From: Oscillospiraceae bacterium
GTDB lineage: Bacteria > Bacillota > Clostridia > Oscillospirales > Oscillospiraceae
Direction: 5' to 3'
NCBI GenBank assembly: GCA_009780175.1
Contig: WRAO01000015.1
Span: forward strand, 1-49,675
DNA: 49,675 nucleotides
Shown here: positions 7,533-13,791 of the stretch, piece after piece
How the letters are laid out: the number at the start of each line of letters is the position of its first letter
How positions within the stretch are numbered: position 1 is the first letter of the stretch
Notes under the pieces: generated by a model
What the model was told of the DNA's origin: nothing
Databases searched by the model: none
The model's input: only the letters and a program-made list of their open reading frames with translations
Translations under genes and position numbers: made by a program

Positions 7533-7811
7533 TTAGCACCCGCAGAACTTCTGCTTGGCCTGCTTTACCTTCTGCTGGTCCGCCTGCTCAACCTGATACC
7601 AGCCGTTAGACTGCATAGCGGTGAAAATGTCCGCCTGCATCTTGTGTTCCTCGTCGAGGATGTTGAGCATCGTCGTGCGGAGCTGCTCATTGACGCATTC
7701 GCCGGCGAAGGTGTTAAACGTCGCCGCGGCGTGCTTCTGGCTGGACAGACAGTCCTGCAAAATTTCCTTTTCCGTCATGAGTTCTGCGCATTTGCTAGGA
7801 TTCGTAGGCAT
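7533..7811 (-). CDS. CotF-type spore coat protein
   Basis: A 92-residue helical protein of the Coat_F (ferritin-like) family found in the spore coats of Bacilli and Clostridia. The pattern L-M-T-E-K-E-I-L-Q-D-C-L-x-S-Q-K followed by R-x-x-x-L-N-I-L-D-E-E-H is characteristic. The C-terminus (about residues 68-90) has the Y-Q-V-E-Q-A-D-Q-Q-K-V-x-x-A-K-Q-K-F tail common in Clostridial members and ends in C-G-C. GGAGG precedes the ATG. It lies 15 bases after the second coat-like gene and ends at a strong terminator, so the two form an operon, presumably expressed in the mother cell. Confidence 0.85.
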   Translation of the reverse strand: MPTNPSKCAELMTEKEILQDCLSSQKHAAATFNTFAGECVNEQLRTTMLNILDEEHKMQADIFTAMQSNGWYQVEQADQQKVKQAKQKFCGC

Positions 7812-7826
7812 TGTGTGTAACCTCCT

Positions 7827-8012
7827 CTATTGTAAGAATTTGGCTAGACTGTTGACATGCTGTTGGTGCGTTTGTGCCATACTTTCAAGGTCTTTTTGGA
7901 TTTTCGTGTCAGTACAGAGGCTTGCCAGGGCCTGGTACTTTTTGACGAGGTTTTGCTCGCTGCCCAGGGTATCTTCTAGGGCGGTAAGTTCTTTCGATGT
8001 CAGACTTGCCAT
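7827..8012 (-). CDS. Small CotF-like helical coat protein
   Basis: A 61-residue protein with the ferritin-like helical pattern of small spore coat proteins: L-T-x-K-E-L-x-x-L-E-D-x-L-x-x-E-Q-N-L-V-K-K-Y, then D-x-x-I-Q-K-D-L-E-S-M-A-x-x-H-Q-Q-H-V-N-x-L. ATG 8012 has GGAGGG nine bases upstream. An in-frame ATG at 8081 would add 23 residues but has no ribosome site. That ribosome site and start codon lie in the 3' arm of a long hairpin (8011-8081), which could mask them in the mRNA. Its partner CotF gene follows 15 bases later. Confidence 0.78.
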   Translation of the reverse strand: MASLTSKELTALEDTLGSEQNLVKKYQALASLCTDTKIQKDLESMAQTHQQHVNSLAKFLQ

Positions 8013-8081
8013 GAGAATATTCCCTCCTGTGAAGTGTAATACGAAGATAGTATTGCACGCCGCGGGAGGGAATATTCTCAT
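8011..8081 (-). promoter_or_regulatory. Long hairpin covering the coat gene ribosome site
   Basis: Arms 8011-8027 and 8065-8081 are perfect 17-bp inverted copies; an inner 9-bp stem (8034-8042/8050-8058, one mismatch) caps the structure. In minus-strand RNA the 3' arm contains the GGAGGG site and ends on the ATG of the small coat gene, while the 5' arm starts at the TGA of the upstream gene. It can fold without other proteins and has no T-run, so translation control is more likely than termination. Confidence 0.65.
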
Positions 8082-8995
8082 TCTTTGACTAAAATTCCAT
8101 TTTTTATTTGGAATACCAAAAATGGTCCGCCGCCGATCTCCTCAGCTGCGCCCAAGCAGAAAACCGGGAGCAGCGGAAACGGTTTTCCGGCCTCGAATGG
8201 GACAGCCAGAGCAATGCAATCATTGCCGCAGGGGCGGGTCATAGCGCCGGTGATCTGGGCGCAGGAGGCGATCAGATCGGGGTCGAGAAAGAGAAGGCCA
8301 GGGTCCGGATGCGGTGTCCATGGGACGAATACGGGTTCTGATTCGGGCGCGATAAGGTCGGTAACAGGGGAAAGATCGGTACCGGTTAGGTCCTCAACAA
8401 GGTAAGGTTCGAAGCCGATTAAGTCCTCATCCGCGACAGGAGCGGCGTCTACAGTGATGCGAGCGGTATGGGTATAGAGGATAGGCTGGTTGCTATTCGG
8501 GTCGGCAGGAAGCCAATCTGGCTCCTGGATTGGGTTCGGTTCAGGAGCCGTAACGAGCGGCGGAACGTCCGGAATACCGTCCTCTACAGGGAGGATAAGT
8601 CCGGGTTCCGGGGTCGGTTTCGGTACGGATTCCGGTTCATTTGGTGTAGCTTCCGGGATCGGTTCGGGTTCAGGAACGGGACGTTCAACGGGCGGTATGA
8701 GGAGCGTATCACGCCCCGTAATAAGGCGGCAGCCGTCGATAGAAGAGAGGCCTTTGATGCGGAGATCAAGCTTGCTATAGTGCTTGATAAAGTGTAGTTT
8801 ATCGCCAGAAGGCAGCAAGACGCCCAAGGGGATATAGCGATCTCCCGAGAGGACCGCAAGGCGCAGAATCTCCGCCGTAGCGACCGTGCATTGGCAGGCA
8901 AAACGGGCCATAAGCCCGCTTTGGGAGACGGTCAGCACGCCGACTTTGGTGCTGTTATAGTCCACGGTGTACTCGCCGAACAGTTCTTTCATCAT
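8078..8995 (-). CDS. Pro/Glu-rich two-domain protein of unknown function
   Basis: About 305 residues with no signal peptide or membrane segment. The first ~100 residues look beta-rich (F-G-E-Y-T-V-D-Y-N..., G-L-M-A-R-F-x-C-Q-C). A middle stretch of about 80 residues is full of P-E-P repeats and probably extended. The C-terminal ~100 residues (L-I-A-S-C-A-Q-I...P-F-L-V-F-Q-I) are compact again. The N-terminal part resembles uncharacterised Oscillospiraceae proteins that I remember only as hypothetical. ATG 8995 (or 8992) follows TTTGGGGGAA. Its TGA lies at the start of the hairpin ahead of the coat operon, so it may be co-transcribed with the coat genes. Confidence 0.7.
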   Translation of the reverse strand: MMKELFGEYTVDYNSTKVGVLTVSQSGLMARFACQCTVATAEILRLAVLSGDRYIPLGVLLPSGDKLHFIKHYSKLDLRIKGLSSIDGCRLITGRDTLLIPPVERPVPEPEPIPEATPNEPESVPKPTPEPGLILPVEDGIPDVPPLVTAPEPNPIQEPDWLPADPNSNQPILYTHTARITVDAAPVADEDLIGFEPYLVEDLTGTDLSPVTDLIAPESEPVFVPWTPHPDPGLLFLDPDLIASCAQITGAMTRPCGNDCIALAVPFEAGKPFPLLPVFCLGAAEEIGGGPFLVFQIKNGILVKE

Positions 8996-9066
8996 GTCGA
9001 TTCCCCCAAATGGTATTGGTTTTCTTGATATATTTATGCTAGATAAGCGGGGGATATGCGTGGAGA

Positions 9067-9113
9067 TTTGCCCTTTGTAGGGGCGGCCATTGGCCGCCCC
9101 TACAAAGGGCAAA
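9067..9113. repeat. Perfect 23-bp palindrome (TAGGGGCGGCC family)
   Basis: Arms 9067-9089 and 9091-9113 are exactly complementary around a single T. The core TTGTAGGGGCGGCC matches the dispersed palindromes at 4022, 10882, 24645 and 25591. It lies between mazF and the Pro/Glu-rich gene, upstream of the latter's start. Confidence 0.75.
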
Positions 9114-9155
9114 AAGACAGATGCCGCCTCCTATTTGGGGCGGCATCTGTCTTTC

Positions 9156-9521
9156 CTAGGGTTCGTCTTCCAGGCCGAAACTGACGGCGATGGCGTTATT
9201 CACACGGGTCATAAGGCTGTTATCCAGCTTGCCCATGTGCTCCTTTAGGCGGCGTTTGTCTATGGTGCGGATCTGTTCCAGCAGGATCACAGAGTCCCGA
9301 GACAGGCCGTAGCTCCGCGCTTCCAACTCGATGTGGGTCGGCAGGCGGGCTTTCCCGGTCTGGCTGGTGATCGCCGCGGCGATCACGGTGGGGCTGTGCT
9401 TGTTTCCCGTATCGTTTTGCACGATAAGAACCGGACGCATGCCGCCCTGCTCGCTACCCACGACTGGGCTTAAGTCGGCATAGTAGATGTCTCCCCGACG
9501 TACACCGTTACTCACAACCAT
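9156..9521 (-). CDS. MazF/EndoA-type endoribonuclease toxin
   Basis: A 121-residue PemK/MazF (NdoA, YdcE) protein that cleaves mRNA at short specific sites. Family signatures: [20 protein letters not shown][10 protein letters not shown], [10 protein letters not shown], and [12 protein letters not shown]. The catalytic Arg (in G-G-x-R-P) and Thr/Ser (in I-T-S-Q) positions are kept, so it is likely active. GGAG precedes the ATG. alr lies upstream, as in Bacillus, but the antitoxin gene normally between them is missing, and a terminator separates alr from this gene. A possible own promoter (TTGCTG, 18 bp, TAGTAT) lies in the gap. Confidence 0.9.
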   Translation of the reverse strand: MVVSNGVRRGDIYYADLSPVVGSEQGGMRPVLIVQNDTGNKHSPTVIAAAITSQTGKARLPTHIELEARSYGLSRDSVILLEQIRTIDKRRLKEHMGKLDNSLMTRVNNAIAVSFGLEDEP

Positions 9522-9630
9522 TCACGCTCCGATGAAAGATGTTTTGCCCGGTCACGGTTTTGTTGAGACTATGTAACCGGAATACTAGCATTCTTCCATA
9601 GAGGACAGCAAAATATACCTGATGCGCTAA

Positions 9631-9661
9631 AATTTCAGGAGGCGAGAGAATCGCCTCCTGA
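9631..9661 (-). terminator. Terminator after alr
   Basis: Perfect 11-bp arms (9635-9645 and 9651-9661) with a five-base loop, followed on the minus strand by AAATTTTAG. It lies ten bases after the alr stop and would uncouple alr from mazF. Confidence 0.7.
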
Positions 9662-9671
9662 GTTAGTATAT

Positions 9672-10832
9672 TCAATCCAGCGGCCCGTGGGAATAGAGGC
9701 GCGGGACGCGGGGCGAGACAGCGCAGAGCAGTTCGTAAGGAATCGTCCCGGCCTTTGCGGCCTGCTCGGCGACAGGGAGGGTTTTGTTGCCGTCTGCGCC
9801 GAAAATCGTAACGACGTCGCCGGGAGAAATTTTTTCTAGGCCTGTGATGTTCAGCATGGAGAAGTCCATACAGATGCGTCCCACCTGGGGGGCTCGTTGG
9901 CCATTTATGAGCATGTCCATGTTATTGGAGAGCGCGCGGTGGAGGCCGTCGGCGTATCCGGCGGGGACGACGGCGATGGTTTGCTCACCTTTTGCCTGAT
10001 AGGTGCGGCCGTAGCTGATGGATCCGCCGTCGGCGAGGGGTTTGATTTGCAGGATGCGGGTTTTGAGAGACATGAGGGGGCGGAGATCGGCCGCAATCAG
10101 TGCTTCATTCGGAGAGATGCCGTAAAGCGAGATGCCAGGGCGGACCATATTGAGGTGTGATCTCGGAAAACGGAGGGCTCCGCCGCTGTTTGCCGCGTGA
10201 CGGAGGGGGAATTGCTTTCCGGTTTCTGCTTCAAGCCAGTGGGTTGTGAGGGTGAAGTGTTCGAGCTGCTCTTCGGTATAATCGTCATTGTAGTATTCGG
10301 CCGTGTATTCGTCTGAGTCAGCTACGGCGAAGTGGGTAAAGATGCCCTCTACGTCTAGATGTGGGAGGGCCATGGTGGTGCGGAGGTCTTCTAGGTTTGC
10401 TTTGGTATTGACGGGAAAGCCGAGGCGGCCGAGGCCGGTGTCTAGTTCGATGTGGACGGAGAGAGCCTGATTCGTGCCGTTGAGGGCGTGACTAAGGCGC
10501 TCCGCCATCTCTAGGCTGAAGACGGTTTGAGTGATGTAGTTTTGGACGAGAATTTCCGCATCTTCCGGTCCCGCAGGACCGAGATTTAAGATGGGCAGTT
10601 TGATGCCTGCCTCCCGCAGTTCGAGGGCTTCGGCTATGCAGGCGACGGCGAGATAGTCGGCGCCGAGGGTTTCCAGGTGGCGCGATATAACTACAGCCCC
10701 GTGACCGTAGGCATTTGCCTTCACCGGGGCTAAGAAGCGGCAATCGCTGGGTATGCGGCTCCGCAGTTCGTTGTAGTTATGGGTCAGATGGTCGAGGCGA
10801 ATCTCGGCCCAGGTTCTGTCTGTTGTGTGCAT
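9672..10832 (-). CDS. alr: Alanine racemase
   Basis: A PLP-dependent racemase making D-alanine for peptidoglycan. The PLP lysine lies in V-K-A-N-A-Y-G-H-G; the barrel continues with H-I-E-L-D-T-G-L-G-R-L-G-F; R-P-G-I-S-L-Y-G and the C-terminal domain with G-R-I-C-M-D-F-S-M contain the second active-site loop. 386 aa is normal. ATG 10832 is chosen because AGAGGAAG precedes it and the conserved W-A-E-I-x-L opening follows; an upstream in-frame start at 10868 lacks support. It lies about 100 bases after the GerS-like gene, an order known from Bacillus (ydcC-alr) and Clostridioides (gerS-alr2). Confidence 0.95.
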   Translation of the reverse strand: MHTTDRTWAEIRLDHLTHNYNELRSRIPSDCRFLAPVKANAYGHGAVVISRHLETLGADYLAVACIAEALELREAGIKLPILNLGPAGPEDAEILVQNYITQTVFSLEMAERLSHALNGTNQALSVHIELDTGLGRLGFPVNTKANLEDLRTTMALPHLDVEGIFTHFAVADSDEYTAEYYNDDYTEEQLEHFTLTTHWLEAETGKQFPLRHAANSGGALRFPRSHLNMVRPGISLYGISPNEALIAADLRPLMSLKTRILQIKPLADGGSISYGRTYQAKGEQTIAVVPAGYADGLHRALSNNMDMLINGQRAPQVGRICMDFSMLNITGLEKISPGDVVTIFGADGNKTLPVAEQAAKAGTIPYELLCAVSPRVPRLYSHGPLD

Positions 10833-10881
10833 GGGGGTGCTTCCTCTTTCTCGTGTGATGTACAACACAGGCGATATTGCT

Positions 10882-10912
10882 GCAGGGGCGAACTGTATTC
10901 GCTTGCCCCCGA
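10882..10912. repeat. Degenerate GGGGCG palindrome
   Basis: GCAGGGGCGAA...TTCGCTTGCCCCC can form a hairpin with a bulge. Shape and spacing place it with the TAGGGGCG palindromes. It lies in the roughly 100-base gap between the gerS-like gene and alr. Confidence 0.45.
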
Positions 10913-10933
10913 TAGATCACGGCATATTGTGCG

Positions 10934-11506
10934 TTACGATTGCAGCCCAAACAACGGACCGCCCTCAAAGGCGATGGTGATGACAGCGAAGCCGTCTGAT
11001 AGAATTTCGGCTCTGATAGGAGCTCCCGTTTCGGTGTTAAACCAGGTCATGTGACGCACGCGGTCGGAGATGTCTGTGGTGAGGACGACGGTGCGGATGC
11101 CTTGGAATGTCTCATGATGTGCTCCAGTGATGAGGCCCTCTTTCCACTGGTGGACAATGATCGGCAGGGCCGCTAGGGGGCTTAGGCCGTCTTCCGTGAG
11201 GGGACCGGTATTGAGCTCCGCACCTTCGAAGTGGAGGACGGTGCCGCTCTCGGAGAGTTCGATCACGACCCCTGCGATGATCTCCGGGGCTAGGACCTCC
11301 AAGGTACTCGCGGCGGAATCGAAGCGGAGGGTGAAGTGGTGGACGCGGTCGCCGTAGTCGGCGACCAGTTCAGCGGCGAAACGCTGAGTGCTAGTTTGAA
11401 AGCGGTCGCGGATTTCCAGGGCGCGCTCCATGGGATCTTGCTCGCGGGAGCAAGCTGTTAAGGCGAAGAGCAGGAGGGCAAGGGCAAAGACAATTAGACG
11501 GCGCAT
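10934..11506 (-). CDS. GerS/YdcC-like sporulation or germination lipoprotein
   Basis: A 190-residue lipoprotein. The signal peptide has a basic start, hydrophobic A-L-A-L-L-L-F and lipobox L-T-A-C. The mature part has the alternating beta-strand look of LolA-fold proteins, such as Bacillus YdcC and Clostridioides GerS, which act in sporulation and in cortex modification or germination. The assignment rests mainly on context (directly upstream of alr on the same strand) and on size, signal peptide and fold impression; I cannot show sequence homology. GAGGTGATC precedes the ATG. A possible promoter (TTGACA 11623-11628, TACATT 11599-11604 on minus) overlaps the pheS promoter. Confidence 0.6.
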   Translation of the reverse strand: MRRLIVFALALLLFALTACSREQDPMERALEIRDRFQTSTQRFAAELVADYGDRVHHFTLRFDSAASTLEVLAPEIIAGVVIELSESGTVLHFEGAELNTGPLTEDGLSPLAALPIIVHQWKEGLITGAHHETFQGIRTVVLTTDISDRVRHMTWFNTETGAPIRAEILSDGFAVITIAFEGGPLFGLQS

Positions 11507-11572
11507 AGGATCACCTCACATAAAAGTTGGGTGAAGCATGTGCTTCGTCCCATATATGTGTATGCGCAAACC

Positions 11573-11601
11573 TTGCAAATTATAGCGCCATCCAGTATAA
11601 T
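11573..11601 (+). promoter_or_regulatory. pheST promoter
   Basis: TTGCAA (11573-11578), a 17-base spacer and TATAAT (11596-11601) make a near-consensus sigma-A promoter 60 bases upstream of pheS. I saw no T-box leader in the gap. Its -10 overlaps that of the likely minus-strand promoter of the GerS-like gene. Confidence 0.75.
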
Positions 11602-11660
11602 GTATCAGGCGCAGTATCCGACTGTCAATACGGGACGCCTTCAAAAGGAGCGATTTGCTG

Positions 11661-12686
11661 ATGAAAGAACAACTCACGGTCCTAAAAAATGAAGCGCTGG
11701 CCGCTATCGCGGAAGTCTCTGCGCTGCAAGCATTGGAAGACCTCCGGGTCCGATTTTTAGGCAAAAAGGGCGAAGTGACCGCTGTCCTCAAGCAAATGGG
11801 CGGACTCAGCCCCGAGGAACGGCCCGCGATCGGGCAGCTCGCCAATGAATTGAGTGAGAAACTCACTGAGGCCATTGCCGCGAGGCGTGCGGAGCTGGAG
11901 GCCTTGTTTTTGGATGTGCGCCTCGGCGCGGAGAAGCTTGACGTCACCATTCCGGGTACCGCACGCGAGGTGGGAAAACAGCATGTGCTGAAAAAAACCC
12001 TTGACGAGGCCATGGAGATTTTCATCGGCATGGGCTTTACCATCGCCGAGGGGCCGGAAGTGGAGCTTTCGGCGAATAACTTTGATAAACTCAATGCCCC
12101 CGAGGCGCACCCCTCGCGCGATTGGGGCGATACGTTTTATTTTGACCAAGACAGCCAGTATTTGCTCCGCACGCAGACTTCGCCGGTGCAGGTACGGGTG
12201 ATGGAGAGCCAAAAGCCACCCATCCGCGTGGTTTCACCGGGGCGGGTATATCGGAAGGACGAGGTAGACGCTACCCATTCGCCGATGTTCCATCAGATCG
12301 AGGGATTGGTCGTGGACAAGGGGATCACGATGGCGGACCTCAAAGGGACGCTCAATGCGCTAATCCAACAGCTCTATGGCGCGGAGACGCAGACGCGGTT
12401 TCGTCCGCACCATTTCCCCTTTACGGAGCCGTCTTGCGAGGTCGATTGCCAGTGCTTTAAATGCCGCGGCGCGGGCTGCGCGATGTGTAAGGGTGAGGGC
12501 TGGATCGAACTGCTCGGCGCGGGCATGGTGCACCCGAATGTGCTCCGCAATTGCGGGATTGATCCGGATGAATATAGCGGGTTCGCGTTTGGGATGGGGC
12601 TGGATCGGATGACCATGATGCGGTATAACATCAGCGATCTGCGGCTGATTTTTGAGAACGATCTGCGCTTTTTGCGGCAATTTTAG
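11661..12686 (+). CDS. pheS: Phenylalanine-tRNA ligase alpha subunit
   Basis: Catalytic alpha subunit of the (alpha-beta)2 class II synthetase. It has an N-terminal coiled coil (about residues 1-85), then the catalytic core with G-F-x-x-x-x-G-P-E-V-E, motif 2 around V-S-P-G-R-V-Y-R-K-D-E-V-D-A-T-H-S-P-M-F-H-Q, and motif 3 with G-F-A-F-G-M-G-L-D-R. The Cys-rich insertion C-x-C-F-x-C...C-A-M-C is usual in Firmicute PheS. 341 aa is normal. ATG 11661 follows AAAGGAG at 11 bases; a TTG two codons earlier is less likely. pheT is separated from it by an unrelated gene. Confidence 0.95.
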   Translation: MKEQLTVLKNEALAAIAEVSALQALEDLRVRFLGKKGEVTAVLKQMGGLSPEERPAIGQLANELSEKLTEAIAARRAELEALFLDVRLGAEKLDVTIPGTAREVGKQHVLKKTLDEAMEIFIGMGFTIAEGPEVELSANNFDKLNAPEAHPSRDWGDTFYFDQDSQYLLRTQTSPVQVRVMESQKPPIRVVSPGRVYRKDEVDATHSPMFHQIEGLVVDKGITMADLKGTLNALIQQLYGAETQTRFRPHHFPFTEPSCEVDCQCFKCRGAGCAMCKGEGWIELLGAGMVHPNVLRNCGIDPDEYSGFAFGMGLDRMTMMRYNISDLRLIFENDLRFLRQF

Positions 12687-12714
12687 GGGATGCCATTTCT
12701 AGGGGACTGTATGC

Positions 12715-13791
12715 ATGGAACATTTTTGTAGGTTTTGCGGCGCGCTCCTGAAACGCTGGGCACGGCGGTGTTATAGCTGTGACGCTCGTGTGCAGGTGTC
12801 CACGCCACAGACGAGCGCAAACACAAGCACAAGTGCGCCCGTGCCGCCTCCTGTTGTGCTAAGCTCACGCGATACTATGCTCTTTCAGAAACTTCGTCCG
12901 CTGAGTGCGAGAAGGCGCAAGTTCGAAATCATCGGGGGGTCGCTCCTCGTCCCTGCCGCTGTGATGCTCTTTGCCATCTATCTTGGATGGGATTCTTTGC
13001 TAGGAGGACTCTTCGGCGTAGTGGGCGGTATTGTGGGCGGTGCTTGCCTCTATATGCGCCACTTATGCGTCAAAGAAAAGAAGGCGCTCATCAGTACCCA
13101 TGTGGTACAAGGTATGTTGGAGGACAGCTTTGAACTGATTGAATATGACCCGTGTGTGACATTTGTGGAAGAACAATTGAGCGTGGCCCAGTTGCGGCGT
13201 TGGAACAGCCACAGTGGAAATGATTTTTTTCGGGCGAAATACAAGGGCATTACATTTTCGTTTTCGGATGTAAAACTTCTTCAAAGCTCTGGTCGCCACA
13301 CTTCGACGCGCCTCTGGGGACAATGGCTGATTCTTGATTTGCACAAAGCGATCCTCGCATCGCTGGTTCTCTCTGAATTGGAAGGAGATGGGCTATTTGG
13401 CGGACTGTTTGACAGACGGACTAGGGCGACGATCAAGCAAGAGGCATTGAGCGAAACATTTACCGCCATTACGGAATCGCCGGAGGTTGTTTCCCAAGTA
13501 CTCACACCAGAATTTATGGAGCATCTCCTAGCGACGCGCCGGTCGTTTTCACAGGATGAAAGGCACTTGTTTTTTGGGGGCGAGCAGGCCCATTTTGGCA
13601 GAAATTCGGGGCGTGATTTTTTTGAGCCGTGCTGTAATGTGGAAGATATTCCAGCAGTCCGTGAACGGATTCAGAAGGAGATTGATGCCATAAAGGAAAT
13701 CCTAGATGGATTTTTGTTGATTGCAGGGTTATTTCAAGGGGTTGACAATATTTTGGCACCAATCATTAACAGTGAAGGGGAGAGACAATGA
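12715..13791 (+). CDS. Zinc-ribbon membrane protein with DUF3137 domain
   Basis: A 358-residue protein. An N-terminal zinc ribbon (Cys 5, 8, 19, 22) is followed by a Ser/Thr/Pro linker, one or two hydrophobic helices (about 72-108), then a soluble domain with the DUF3137 look (I-S-T-H-V-V-Q-G-M-L...F-R-A-K-Y-K-G-I-T-F-S-F-S-D-V, later F-M-E-H-L-L). Such proteins are membrane-anchored and uncharacterised. It is inserted between pheS and pheT and its TGA overlaps the pheT ATG, so it shares their transcript. It reads visibly more AT-rich than its neighbours, which fits acquisition by transfer. DUF assignment is from memory. Confidence 0.75.
   Translation: MEHFCRFCGALLKRWARRCYSCDARVQVSTPQTSANTSTSAPVPPPVVLSSRDTMLFQKLRPLSARRRKFEIIGGSLLVPAAVMLFAIYLGWDSLLGGLFGVVGGIVGGACLYMRHLCVKEKKALISTHVVQGMLEDSFELIEYDPCVTFVEEQLSVAQLRRWNSHSGNDFFRAKYKGITFSFSDVKLLQSSGRHTSTRLWGQWLILDLHKAILASLVLSELEGDGLFGGLFDRRTRATIKQEALSETFTAITESPEVVSQVLTPEFMEHLLATRRSFSQDERHLFFGGEQAHFGRNSGRDFFEPCCNVEDIPAVRERIQKEIDAIKEILDGFLLIAGLFQGVDNILAPIINSEGERQ

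Noticed and set aside
11507-11660. T-box leader ahead of pheS
   Set aside because: No T-box consensus or antiterminator hairpin; only a promoter and short leader.
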